Assembly: GCA_013695115.1 (NCBI GenBank)
Contig: JACDBD010000166.1
Location: 1-18,713 of the forward strand
Direction of reading: 5' to 3'
From: Actinomycetota bacterium
GTDB taxonomy: Bacteria > Actinomycetota > Acidimicrobiia > IMCC26256 > JACDBD01
Length of the DNA stretch: 18,713 nt
Numbering within the stretch: position 1 is the stretch's first letter; each line of letters begins with the position of its first letter. This document shows, piece after piece, positions 1-6,892 of this stretch. The translations under genes were made by a program, and so were the position numbers. The notes under the pieces were generated by a model, which saw only the letters and a program-made list of their open reading frames with translations, was not told the DNA's origin and made no database searches.

Positions 1-158
1 ACGGCGAGGAGCGCGAGATCACCCAGGGCGACCTCGTGCACATACCTCCCGACACGGTGCACAGCCTCCGACCGGTGAGCGACCACGCTCCGATCCACTG
101 CTTCTGCTTCGCGGTGGGCGTGAAGGACTCCGGCCCGGTCGACTACACGAGCCATTAG
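1..158 (+). CDS. Cupin-domain protein, C-terminal end only (partial)
   Basis: The reading frame is already open at the window edge (first full codon at base 3) and ends at TAG 156-158, giving 51 residues. The segment GDLVHIPPDTVHSLRP matches the second cupin motif, a Gly-Asp turn followed by Pro-x-x-x-x-His on a beta strand, which in this family supplies one metal-binding histidine. The rest of the barrel lies outside the window, so substrate and exact function cannot be read. It is followed without a gap by a 2-hydroxyacid dehydrogenase whose apparent ATT start overlaps this stop codon, so the two are probably translated from one message. The family call rests on one motif and the fold pattern. 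Confidence 0.7.
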   Translation, partial: GEEREITQGDLVHIPPDTVHSLRPVSDHAPIHCFCFAVGVKDSGPVDYTSH

Positions 159-1113
159 CCGGGTCCTGGTCACCCGGCGTCTGCCGGCCGGCGGTCTGGA
201 TCCGCTGGCCGAAGCCGGCCACGAGCTGGTCCAGCGGGCTGACGACACGCCGTTCACGCATGACGAGCTCGTCACCGCGGTCGCCGACGCTGACGCTGTC
301 GTCTGTCTGCTCACCGACCGTATCGACGCCGAGGTCCTCGCCGCCGGCGCGCCCCGCCTCCGGGTGGTCGCCAACGTGGCGGTCGGCTACGACAACATCG
401 ACGTCCCGGCCGCCGAGGAGCACGGCATCGCCGTCTGCAACACCCCGGGCGTGCTCGACGAGACCACCGCCGACCTCGCGTTCCTCCTCATCCTGGCGGC
501 GTCCCGACGGACGTCGGAGGCGGAAGCCGACCTGCGCGCCCGACGTTGGGAGGGCTGGGACATCAACCAATACCTCGGCCGCGACGTGCACGGCGCCACC
601 CTCGGCCTGGTCGGGTTCGGTCGCGTGGGCCAGGCGGTCGGGCGCCGGGCCGCCGGCTTCGGGATGCAGGTCCTCCACCACACCCGCCGCGACACCGGGC
701 TCCCGGGCTGGGTCGCAGACCTCGACACCCTTCTCCGCGAGGCGGACATCCTCAGCGTGCACGTGCCGCTGGGCGACGGGACCACGCACCTCATCGACAC
801 CCGACGGCTCGCGCTCATGAAGCCCGACGCCGTCCTCGTGAACACCGCTCGTGGTCCGGTCGTCGACGAGGAGGCGCTCGCGATCGCGCTCGAGGACGGG
901 AGGCTCTTCGCCGCCGGGCTCGACGTGTTCGAACGCGAGCCCGAGGTCCATCCCCGGCTACTGGCGGCGCCCCACACCGTGCTGCTCCCGCACGTCGGAA
1001 GCGCATCGCTCGCGACGCGGACGCGCATGGCCCGCACCGCCGCGGAGGGCGCGCTGGCCGTGCTCGCCGGCGAGGTCCCGGCGAACCTGGTGACGAAGCC
1101 GCGGAAGAGCTAG
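154..1113 (+). CDS. D-isomer-specific 2-hydroxyacid dehydrogenase (glyoxylate/hydroxypyruvate reductase-like), probable ATT start
   Basis: An NAD(P)H-dependent reductase that interconverts 2-keto acids and D-2-hydroxy acids in the cytoplasm. Counting from 154 it has 319 residues, normal for the family. The N-terminal catalytic half begins ISRVLVTRRLPAGGLDPL. The Rossmann loop GFGRVG is at about residues 154-159. The catalytic triad is Arg233 (in NTARGP), Glu262 (in FEREPEV) and His280 (in LLPHVGSAS). No ATG, GTG or TTG occurs in frame between the stop at 121 and GTG 364. Starting at 364 would remove 70 residues that clearly belong to the substrate-binding domain. ATT at 154 sits where family members usually begin and overlaps the upstream cupin stop. 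No Shine-Dalgarno site is visible. The exact substrate is unknown; the cupin and RraA neighbours hint at carboxylic-acid catabolism. Confidence 0.85.
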   Translation: MSRVLVTRRLPAGGLDPLAEAGHELVQRADDTPFTHDELVTAVADADAVVCLLTDRIDAEVLAAGAPRLRVVANVAVGYDNIDVPAAEEHGIAVCNTPGVLDETTADLAFLLILAASRRTSEAEADLRARRWEGWDINQYLGRDVHGATLGLVGFGRVGQAVGRRAAGFGMQVLHHTRRDTGLPGWVADLDTLLREADILSVHVPLGDGTTHLIDTRRLALMKPDAVLVNTARGPVVDEEALAIALEDGRLFAAGLDVFEREPEVHPRLLAAPHTVLLPHVGSASLATRTRMARTAAEGALAVLAGEVPANLVTKPRKS

Positions 1114-1159
1114 AGGCGGCCGTAGCTGCGGTCCGTCAGCGACAACCGGAGGAGCACCC

Positions 1160-1714
1160 ATGGCGAACCGTCGAGTCGTGACCGGCACCGACGCGAGCGG
1201 GAAGGCGGTCATCGCGAGCAACGAGGAGATCGAGCCGGTGACGGTTTCGCTCATGCCCGGCCTCGAGTTCGGCCTGGCGTGGGGCGCCGACGACACCGTG
1301 ACGCTCCCGACCGATGGCGCCAGCGCCAACGCTCCCGCCTACTTCCCGCCCGAGCGGGGCTTCCGGTTCGCCTTCGTCACGATCCCGCCCGAGCCGCGGA
1401 GCGAACGGCCCGAAGGGGACTCGCCGGGTATCCCGGCGAGTCAGACGAGCGAAGCCATGGGGGAGGTGGAGGACAAGCTCCCGGGACTCATTGCGCACAT
1501 TGAGCCCGACCATCCCGGGATGCACACCACCGACACGATCGACTTCGACGTCGTGCTCTCGGGCGAGATCTGGCTCGAGCTCGACGACGGCGCCGAGGTC
1601 AAGCTCGAGACCGGTGACTGCGTGGTGCAGAACGGCACCCGCCACTCCTGGCACAACCGCGCGTCGGAGCCCTGCATCCTCGCGGTCGCCCTGGTGGGCG
1701 CGCGCCGCACGTAG
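1160..1714 (+). CDS. Cupin-domain protein (184 aa)
   Basis: A single cupin barrel fills the C-terminal half. The first motif is around HPGMHTTDTIDFDVVLSGE (about residues 118-136), keeping two histidines but with Asp where the classical motif has Glu. The second is GDCVVQNGTRHSWHN, with the usual His and Asn but Asn replacing the standard Pro. The N-terminal 70 residues form a beta-rich extension. GGAGGAG lies 6-12 bases before ATG 1160 and is a good ribosome binding site. The gene follows the 2-hydroxyacid dehydrogenase by 46 bases on the same strand and is likely in the same transcription unit. Such small cupins can be dioxygenases, isomerases or ligand sensors; the sequence does not decide which. 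Confidence 0.8.
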   Translation: MANRRVVTGTDASGKAVIASNEEIEPVTVSLMPGLEFGLAWGADDTVTLPTDGASANAPAYFPPERGFRFAFVTIPPEPRSERPEGDSPGIPASQTSEAMGEVEDKLPGLIAHIEPDHPGMHTTDTIDFDVVLSGEIWLELDDGAEVKLETGDCVVQNGTRHSWHNRASEPCILAVALVGARRT

Positions 1715-1760
1715 CCGACGTGCCACCAATCCGCGTCGTGAAATAGGGGCCGCGCGACCG

Positions 1761-2390
1761 TCAGGCGCCCTCGATCGGCGACGGGTCGAGCCCGAGCAGG
1801 TCGATGGTGGTCGCGCCGCGCTGCAACTCGCCGAAGAGGCGGGCTTCGTTGTCGGCGCGGGCGCGTCCCGCGGTCAACACGTCCTCGAGGCGGTCGCGGG
1901 GGACCACGGTTACCCCGTCGGCATCACCGACGATCCAGTCGCCCGGGTGCACCGGCACGTCGCCGACCTCGACCTGGGTGCCGATCGCGCCGGGGAGCGT
2001 CTTGGTCGCGCCCTTGAGCGCAACGCCGGTGGCGAACACCGGGAAGTGGTGCGCCTCGAGCGCGGCCACGTCGCGCACGCCGCCGTCGATCACCAGACCA
2101 ATCAGGCCCCGGGCCTCGGCCGCGGTCGTCAGAACCTCGCCGAAGTAGCCGAGCTCGCGCTCGATGCCGACGTCGACGACCACGACGCTGCCCGCGGGTG
2201 CCCGCGCGACCGCGACGTGGATCGCCAGGTTGTCGCCGGGCGTGCAGCGAGCGGGGAACGCAGGACCCGCGACCCGGGCGCCCGGCCACGCCGGCGCGAT
2301 CCGCGCCCGCATCGGGTGCCCACCGCTCTCACCCAGCGTCGCCGCGCCCAGCGCGAGGAGGGCGGCGGCAGGGTCGGAAGCGCTCGGCAT
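1761..2390 (-). CDS. RraA-family aldolase/decarboxylase-like protein
   Basis: This 209-residue protein belongs to the RraA / 4-hydroxy-4-methyl-2-oxoglutarate aldolase family, whose active members cleave 4-hydroxy-4-carboxy 2-keto acids to pyruvate or decarboxylate oxaloacetate with a divalent metal. It shows the family core FGEVLTTAAEARGLIGLVI then DGGVRD, giving Glu85-X20-Arg106-Asp107, the metal and pyruvate site motif. That favours an enzyme over a pure RNase E inhibitor, which also fits an organism where E. coli-type RNase E control is not expected. ATG 2390 is preceded by GAGGGA. The gene begins 18 bases beyond the 3' end of tRNA-Ser(GCU) on the same strand and converges on the cupin gene with 46 bases between stops. 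The true substrate is not known. Confidence 0.85.
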   Translation of the reverse strand: MPSASDPAAALLALGAATLGESGGHPMRARIAPAWPGARVAGPAFPARCTPGDNLAIHVAVARAPAGSVVVVDVGIERELGYFGEVLTTAAEARGLIGLVIDGGVRDVAALEAHHFPVFATGVALKGATKTLPGAIGTQVEVGDVPVHPGDWIVGDADGVTVVPRDRLEDVLTAGRARADNEARLFGELQRGATTIDLLGLDPSPIEGA

Positions 2391-2408
2391 GGGTTCCCTC
2401 GACGAGAT

Positions 2409-2501
2409 TGGCGGAGGGAGAGGGATTTGAACCCTCGAGGAGCCTTAACGGCCCCTACTCGCTTAGCAGGCGAGCACCTTCGGCCTCTCGGTCATCCCTC
2501 C
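2409..2501 (-). tRNA. tRNA-Ser(GCU), CCA encoded
   Basis: On the minus strand a full class II tRNA can be folded. The 7-bp acceptor stem GGAGGGA / TCCCTCC covers 2495-2501 with 2413-2419. The anticodon stem-loop CTCGC-CTGCTAA-GCGAG has anticodon GCT, which reads AGC/AGU serine codons. There is a long variable arm and a T arm with GGTTCAAATCC. The discriminator is G at 2412 and CCA is encoded at 2411-2409. A -10-like TACAGT ends 7 bases before the 5' end, so the transcript may begin at or next to the mature tRNA. The SRPBCC gene lies 49 bases upstream and the RraA-family gene starts 18 bases downstream on the same strand. Confidence 0.96.
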
Positions 2502-2508
2502 GAACGCC

Positions 2509-2538
2509 ACTGTACCGGCCGCCGGTCGCGGTCTTCAG
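2509..2538 (-). promoter_or_regulatory. Candidate promoter of tRNA-Ser(GCU)
   Basis: On the minus strand TACAGT (2514-2509) has the actinobacterial TAnnnT -10 form and is separated from the tRNA 5' nucleotide (2501) by exactly 7 bases. Eighteen bases further upstream is CTGAAG (2538-2533), a partial match to TTGACA. This predicts a start within one or two bases of the mature tRNA end. The -35 lies inside a duplicated 12-mer that also covers the stop codon of the SRPBCC gene. Confidence 0.55.
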
Positions 2539-2562
2539 GTGAGATGGTCCTCAGGTGAGATG
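2535..2562. repeat. Tandem direct repeat, 12 bp at 16-bp spacing
   Basis: The 12-mer TCAGGTGAGATG occurs at 2535-2546 and again at 2551-2562. Read on the minus strand both copies encode the end of the SRPBCC protein (His-Leu-Thr). The 2551 copy carries the actual TGA stop, while the 2535 copy lies beyond it in the tRNA promoter region. A short tandem duplication at the gene's end explains it. Confidence 0.8.
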
Positions 2563-3033
2563 TCTCTCGAGCCGCTCCAGGGTGTGCTCCATCGCGCGCC
2601 GCGCGCGCTTGGGCCAACCCGCGGCCACGATGTACGTCCGCGTGAAGGGATCGGCCGTGGACCAGTCGTACGTCTCGCGCACACGCGTGCTCGTCTCGCC
2701 CTCGGGCTCGAGCTCGTAACGCCATCGGTGGCCACCGATGAGGCGACTCATGAACGCGGGCCGCGCCAGGCCCGGCTCCCACGCGATGCGGCGCCCCTCC
2801 TCGAACTCCACGACCTCGTTGCTCATCGAGTACGGCATCCCCCACCGCATGGCCATCCCGAACTTGGCGCCGAGCGCGAGGCGGTCAGGCCCGTCGGTAG
2901 GGGCGTCGCGCACCATGCCCGAGCCGTCGATCTCGGGATGCTGCGCCGGGTCGGCCAGGACCGCGAACACCTTCTCGGGCGGCGCCGCGATCAGGCGCTC
3001 GGCCGACACCGACTGCGTGCGGGTTTTTGTCAT
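2551..3033 (-). CDS. SRPBCC (polyketide cyclase/START-like) family protein
   Basis: A 160-residue single-domain protein with the SRPBCC helix-grip pattern. The N-terminal strand SAERLIAAPPEKVFAVLADPAQHPEID is followed by alternating strands (RRIAWEP, WRYELEPEG, TRVRETYDW) and a long C-terminal helix ending ERLERHLT. Members bind hydrophobic ligands in a deep cavity, and no catalytic residue can be named from sequence. I chose ATG 3033 because the domain begins right after it; GTG 3063 would add ten residues with no family support and overlap the divergent gene. No Shine-Dalgarno site is seen, but TACCGT lies 8 bases upstream, as in a leaderless transcript. It is divergent from the PHP gene (24 bases between start codons) and runs toward tRNA-Ser(GCU). 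Confidence 0.85.
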   Translation of the reverse strand: MTKTRTQSVSAERLIAAPPEKVFAVLADPAQHPEIDGSGMVRDAPTDGPDRLALGAKFGMAMRWGMPYSMSNEVVEFEEGRRIAWEPGLARPAFMSRLIGGHRWRYELEPEGETSTRVRETYDWSTADPFTRTYIVAAGWPKRARRAMEHTLERLERHLT

Positions 3034-3040
3034 GGCCCGA

Positions 3041-3052
3041 GACGGTACCGTC
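3041..3052. promoter_or_regulatory. Palindromic two-way -10 element between divergent genes
   Basis: GACGGTACCGTC is a perfect 12-bp palindrome in the 24-bp gap between two divergent start codons. On the plus strand it supplies TACCGT (3046-3051), 6 bases before GTG 3058. On the minus strand the same palindrome supplies TACCGT (3047-3042), 8 bases before ATG 3033. Both spacings fit leaderless TAnnnT promoters. The two -10 boxes share the bases TA, so polymerase should be able to open only one direction at a time. Confidence 0.55.
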
Positions 3053-3057
3053 AGCAC

Positions 3058-4077
3058 GTGCATCCCGCCGAGGTGCTGGATCAGATCGCCACGCTGCTCG
3101 AGCGGAGCCTCGCGCCCGCGTACAAGGTGCAGGCGTTCCGGCGGGCCGCCGACACGATCCGCGACCGCCCGGTCGAGCAGCTCGAGCAGCTGGCGAAGGC
3201 GGGACGGCTGCTGTCACTCTCCGGCGTGGGAACGTCGACGAGCCGGGTCATCGCCGAGGTGCTCGAAGGCAAGACACCGAAGTACCTGACCAACCTGGAG
3301 GCCGAGGCCGCGCCCGACGCGGGGGCCGGTGGTGAGATCCGCACGGCGCTGCGAGGCGACCTGCACTCGCATTCCGACTGGTCCGACGGCGGCGCCACCA
3401 TCCAGCAGATGGCGACCGCGGCGCGCGATCTCGGCCACGACTACCTCGCGCTCACCGACCACTCGCCGTCGCTGAAGATCGCGCGCGGACTCACCGCCGA
3501 GCGGCTCCGCAAGCAGCTCGACGTGGTCGCCGGGCTCAATCAGGAGCTGGCGCCGTTCCGCATCCTCACCGGGGCCGAGGTCGACATCCTCGAGGACGGT
3601 TCGCTCGACCAAGAGGACGACCTGCTCGCCGAGCTCGACCTGGTGGTGGCGAGCGTGCACTCCAAGCTGCGAATGCCGGAGCAGCCGATGACCGACCGGA
3701 TGGTGGCGGCGATGGCGAACCCGCACGCCGACGTCCTCGGCCACTGCACCGGCCGCATGGTCCGGGGGCGGGGGCGACCGGAGTCGACCTTCGATCCCGA
3801 TCTCGTCTTCGGCGCCTGCGCCCATTTCGACAAGGCGGTCGAGATCAACTGCCGGCCCGAGCGGCTCGACCCGCCGATGCGCCTCCTCGAGCAGGTGGTC
3901 TCGTGGAAGTGTAAGGTGTCGATCGACAGCGACGCCCACGCGATGGGCCAACTCGAATGGCAGCCCTACGGCTGCGCCCGCGCTGCCGAGGCCGGCGTTC
4001 CCGTCGAACGGATCGTCAACACGTGGAAGGCCGACGACCTGCTCGACTGGACGGCCGCGCACGGCAAGGCCGCGTGA
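3058..4077 (+). CDS. PHP-domain metal-dependent phosphoesterase with N-terminal PolX-like helical/HhH domain
   Basis: A 339-residue cytoplasmic protein. Residues 1-90 resemble the 8-kDa/helix-hairpin-helix region of family X DNA polymerases (LEQLAKAGRLLSLSGVG, then RVIAEVLEGKTPKYL). Residues 98-335 form a PHP domain with its metal ligands: His103 and His105 (DLHSHSD), ALTDHS, GAEVDI, ASVHS, GHCTGR and SIDSDAH. The palm and fingers of PolX (full length about 570 residues) are absent, so it resembles PolX with the polymerase removed. PHP domains hydrolyse phosphoesters; in PolX they give 3'-5' exonuclease or end-trimming activity. Start GTG 3058 fits the domain start and a leaderless promoter. 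A much longer open frame upstream runs antisense to the SRPBCC gene and is not coding. The membrane-protein gene follows after 14 bases. Confidence 0.88.
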   Translation: MHPAEVLDQIATLLERSLAPAYKVQAFRRAADTIRDRPVEQLEQLAKAGRLLSLSGVGTSTSRVIAEVLEGKTPKYLTNLEAEAAPDAGAGGEIRTALRGDLHSHSDWSDGGATIQQMATAARDLGHDYLALTDHSPSLKIARGLTAERLRKQLDVVAGLNQELAPFRILTGAEVDILEDGSLDQEDDLLAELDLVVASVHSKLRMPEQPMTDRMVAAMANPHADVLGHCTGRMVRGRGRPESTFDPDLVFGACAHFDKAVEINCRPERLDPPMRLLEQVVSWKCKVSIDSDAHAMGQLEWQPYGCARAAEAGVPVERIVNTWKADDLLDWTAAHGKAA

Positions 4078-4091
4078 GGCGAGCGGGAAGA

Positions 4092-4799
4092 ATGACCGAC
4101 GCGACAGAGCCGATCGAGGAGCAGGTCGAGCTCCCGCCGATCAACTTCAAGTCGATCGCCTTCGGCAGTGGGCCGCGGTTCGCCCGCGACGCGTTCGGCC
4201 CGGTGCTCACCTTCTACGTCGTATGGAAGCTGGCCGGGATCGTGTGGGGCATCCTCGCCGCCACCGCGGTGGCGCTGATCGCGTTGCGCTATGAGCGATC
4301 GCGGGACCGCACGGGCATCCTCGTGCGCCTCTCGCTCGTACTCGTGCTGGTCCAGGCGGTGGTCGGGATCGCGACCCGCAGCGCCGAGCTCTACCTCATC
4401 CAGCCGGTGATCATCAGCGGGCTGTGGGGTTTCGCCTTCATCGGATCGGCGCGGTTCGGCAAGCCCCTGACGGCGGTGTTCGCAAACGAGCTGTTCCCCT
4501 TCCCGGAGGAAGTCCGGAGCTCCGAGACGTTCCGGCGGGTGTTCACCCGCCTGTCGTACGCGTGGGGTGCCTACCAGCTGTTCCGCAGTGCGCTGAGAGC
4601 GGCGACGCTGCTCGGTCTGGGCGTCGACCTCTACGTCGTGGTGAACCTGGCGACGGGTGTCCCCATGGTCATGGGAATGATGTCGGGGTCGATCTGGTAC
4701 GCCGTGCGCAGCTTCCGCCGCAGCGAGGAGTGGGGCTGGGCGATCGAGGCGATGGAGGCGGGGACGCTGCCACCGGGCGAGGAGCCCAGCGAGGCGTAG
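4092..4799 (+). CDS. VC0807-family (intracellular septation A-like) integral membrane protein
   Basis: A 235-residue membrane protein beginning MTDATEPIEEQVELPPINFK, an acidic cytoplasmic N-terminus. It then has about five or six hydrophobic segments, including FGPVLTFYVVWKLAGIVWGI, LVRLSLVLVLVQAVVGIA and VIISGLWGFAFIGSA, followed by amphipathic helices with FRRVFTRLSYAWGAYQLF and a final segment near VVVNLATGVPMVMGMM. The layout and the Phe-x-x-Leu-Ser-x-x-Trp-Gly signature match the uncharacterised VC0807 family; no biochemical role is established. The start is ATG 4092, because the open frame further upstream overlaps the PHP gene. It follows that gene by 14 bases and is probably co-transcribed. 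Its TAG faces the GNAT stop codon with only two bases between them. Confidence 0.75.
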   Translation: MTDATEPIEEQVELPPINFKSIAFGSGPRFARDAFGPVLTFYVVWKLAGIVWGILAATAVALIALRYERSRDRTGILVRLSLVLVLVQAVVGIATRSAELYLIQPVIISGLWGFAFIGSARFGKPLTAVFANELFPFPEEVRSSETFRRVFTRLSYAWGAYQLFRSALRAATLLGLGVDLYVVVNLATGVPMVMGMMSGSIWYAVRSFRRSEEWGWAIEAMEAGTLPPGEEPSEA

Positions 4800-4801
4800 C
4801 G

Positions 4802-5269
4802 CTACAGCTCGAGCGCGAGGTACCGGGCGTCGGGCCGCGGGTTGTACCGGTATGGGGGTACGTCGCGAAAGCCGAGCGACCAGTAGAGCGCGTTGGCGGC
4901 CTCCAATTCGCGCACGGTGTCGAGGAGCATCTGGGTGTAACCGAGCGTCCTCGCGGCCGCGATGACGTCCTCCGCCAGGCGACGTCCCAGCCGGCTCCCC
5001 CGATGCTCCGGACGCACGAACATCCGCTTCATTTCGCACGTCGGCCCATCGAAGCAGCACAGCGCAACGACACCGGCAGGCGCCCCGTCGACAAAGCCGA
5101 TCAGCGCCGAGCCCGCGGGCGGCCCGTAATGGGCGGGGAGGTCGTCCAGCTCGGCCTCGACATCCTGGAAGTCGACCTCGAACGGCAACGACGCCAGGTG
5201 CTCGGAGATCAGTTCACGAACCAGGCGGTAGTCGTCCTCGCCCGCCGGGGCCCGGACCTCCAGGGTCAC
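4802..5269 (-). CDS. GNAT-family N-acetyltransferase
   Basis: A 155-residue acetyltransferase. The acetyl-CoA pyrophosphate loop is in CEMKRMFVRPEHRGSRLGRR, with Arg-Gly-x-x-x-Gly as the family motif A. It is followed by helix alpha-3 and the motif B region LEAANALYWSLGFRDVPPY, typical of the C-terminal half of GNAT enzymes. The substrate amine is unknown. I chose GTG 5269: it overlaps the TGA of the glucosidase gene (GTGA, 4 bases), a normal translational-coupling arrangement, whereas earlier starts would add an arginine-rich stretch lying inside the upstream gene. It is the last gene of the minus-strand run and converges on the VC0807-like gene. Confidence 0.9.
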   Translation of the reverse strand: MTLEVRAPAGEDDYRLVRELISEHLASLPFEVDFQDVEAELDDLPAHYGPPAGSALIGFVDGAPAGVVALCCFDGPTCEMKRMFVRPEHRGSRLGRRLAEDVIAAARTLGYTQMLLDTVRELEAANALYWSLGFRDVPPYRYNPRPDARYLALEL

Positions 5270-6876
5270 ATCAGCGCCGGGCGAGGCTCGCCGTCGAGCC
5301 AGACGACCACGCCCTCCCACGGTCCCAGCGCGAGCGCGCCATCCGCCCGCTCACCGTCGCGGGCGCGGTCGGTGCCGATCCGCACGATGCCGTCGACGCC
5401 GCCGACGGTGGCGGGGGCATCGCCGAGGTTCAGCGCCACGACCACGCGCTCGCCCCGCCGCCACGCCCACAGCCCGCCGTCAGCCGCGATCGTCTCGTAC
5501 GTCCCGTCGCGGAGGTCGGGCACCGCGTCACGGAGGCCGATGAGGTCGCGGCAGAGTGCGAGCATCGAGTTTGGATCGCGGCGCTGGTCGGCGACGTTGC
5601 AGGCGGCGAAGTCACCGAACGGCAGCCACGGCTCGGCGGCAGGGCCGGTGGAGAAGCCACCCCCGGGCCCGGCATCCCACTGCATGGGGGTGCGTGCCGG
5701 ATCGCGTCCCGCGAGCGGGTGGAACCGGAGGCCGACCGGGTCGCGCAGCCGCTCGCGCGGGACGTCGGTGTCGGGCATGCCGATCTCGTCGCCGTAGTAG
5801 AGGAAGGCCGTGCCGCGCAGGGTCAGCGTCATCATCAGGGCGCAGCGGGCCCGCGCCGGGTCGTTGTCGCCCCAGCGGGTCGGGAACCGCGGCACGTCGT
5901 GATTGCCGGCGGTCCAGACCGGCCAGCAGCCGGGTGGGATCTCGGCTTCGGTCTCCTCGACCACCCCCCGCAGCGCGGCGGGCTCGAACTTCGTGTGGAG
6001 CAACGGGATGTTGAAGGCGAGGTTGAGCTCGTCGTCGGCGCCGTAGAAGGAGGCCATCGTGGGGACGTCGAACACGAACGTCTCGCCGACCAGCATCCGC
6101 GCCGGGTCGTAGGAGTCGGCGACGGCACGCCAGCGGCGGATGACGTCGTGTACCTCCGGGCGGCACTGGTTGTAGACGGGCCGCTGGCCGCGGAGCTGGT
6201 CCATCCAGTGGTCAGCATCGGTGACCGGCGGGTTGTCGCGGAGTTCCTTGTCCTTGACGACCATGTGGGCGACGTCGATGCGGAAGCCGGCGACGCCGCG
6301 GTCGAACCAGAACCGCAGGATGCGGTCGAACTCCGCCCGCACCTCCTCGTTCCACCAGTTGAGGTCGGGCTGCCCGGGGGTGAAGTTGTGCAGGTAGTAC
6401 TGGCCGGTGGCGTCGTCGAGGGTCCAGGCGGGCCCGCCGAAGCTGCTCACCCAGTTGTTGGGGGGCGAGCCGTCGGCCTTGGAGTCGGCCCACACGTACC
6501 AGTCGCGCTTCGGGTTGTCGGGCGACGAGCGCGACTCGGCGAACCACGGGTGCTCGATGCTGGTGTGGTTGGGAACGATGTCGAGGATGATCTTGATGTC
6601 GCGTCGACCGGCGGCGGCGATGAGCTCGTCGACGTCGGCCAGCGTGCCGAGCCCGGGTTGCACGCCGGTGTAGTCGGCGACGTCATAGCCCCAGTCGGCG
6701 TCGGGCGACACCATGATCGGAGAGAGCCAGACGCCGTCGACGCCGAGCCAGCCGAGGTGGTCGAGCCGGTCGATGATGCCGCGCAGGTCGCCGACCCCGT
6801 CGCCATCCGAGTCCGCCCAACTACGGGGATAGATCTGATAGTGGACGCCGTCCCGCCACCACACCCGTTCGGCCAC
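5266..6876 (-). CDS. GH13 alpha-glucosidase (oligo-1,6-glucosidase/maltase type)
   Basis: A 536-residue cytoplasmic glycoside hydrolase of family 13 that acts on alpha-glucosidic bonds of short oligosaccharides. The (beta/alpha)8 barrel begins at WWRDGVHYQIYPRSWADSDG. Conserved regions are DIVPNH (His104), GFRIDVAH (nucleophile Asp201), LVGETFV (acid/base Glu265) and TAGNHDVPR (Asp327). A C-terminal beta domain follows from about residue 445. There is no signal peptide. GTG 6876 is chosen because the family N-terminus starts there and TACGCT lies 7 bases upstream, suggesting a leaderless start. The gene begins 16 bases past tRNA-Ser(UGA) and overlaps the GNAT gene by four bases. Substrate preference (maltose, isomaltose, sucrose or trehalose) cannot be decided. 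Confidence 0.93.
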   Translation of the reverse strand: MAERVWWRDGVHYQIYPRSWADSDGDGVGDLRGIIDRLDHLGWLGVDGVWLSPIMVSPDADWGYDVADYTGVQPGLGTLADVDELIAAAGRRDIKIILDIVPNHTSIEHPWFAESRSSPDNPKRDWYVWADSKADGSPPNNWVSSFGGPAWTLDDATGQYYLHNFTPGQPDLNWWNEEVRAEFDRILRFWFDRGVAGFRIDVAHMVVKDKELRDNPPVTDADHWMDQLRGQRPVYNQCRPEVHDVIRRWRAVADSYDPARMLVGETFVFDVPTMASFYGADDELNLAFNIPLLHTKFEPAALRGVVEETEAEIPPGCWPVWTAGNHDVPRFPTRWGDNDPARARCALMMTLTLRGTAFLYYGDEIGMPDTDVPRERLRDPVGLRFHPLAGRDPARTPMQWDAGPGGGFSTGPAAEPWLPFGDFAACNVADQRRDPNSMLALCRDLIGLRDAVPDLRDGTYETIAADGGLWAWRRGERVVVALNLGDAPATVGGVDGIVRIGTDRARDGERADGALALGPWEGVVVWLDGEPRPALM

Positions 6877-6883
6877 GGCGGGG

Positions 6884-6889
6884 AGCGTA
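6884..6889 (-). promoter_or_regulatory. Candidate leaderless -10 for the GH13 gene
   Basis: On the minus strand TACGCT (6889-6884) lies 7 bases before GTG 6876 in the 16-base gap between the tRNA 3' end and the coding region. There is no ribosome binding site. Its -35 would fall inside the tRNA T arm, so the gene could be transcribed both from here and by read-through from serS. Confidence 0.45.
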
Positions 6890-6892
6890 GAG

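Noticed and set aside
2409..2501. tRNA-Ser(GCU) as an integration site for a mobile element
   Set aside because: There is no integrase gene, no repeat of the tRNA 3' end nearby, and the neighbours are ordinary genes with uniform composition.
2539..3057. Long in-frame extension upstream of the PHP gene on the plus strand
   Set aside because: It is antisense to the well-supported SRPBCC gene, has shadow composition and shows no family similarity; the domain begins at GTG 3058.
4796..4805. Palindrome GTAGCGCTAC across two facing stop codons
   Set aside because: Two convergent TAG codons separated by CG produce this automatically; ten bases are too short to call a site.
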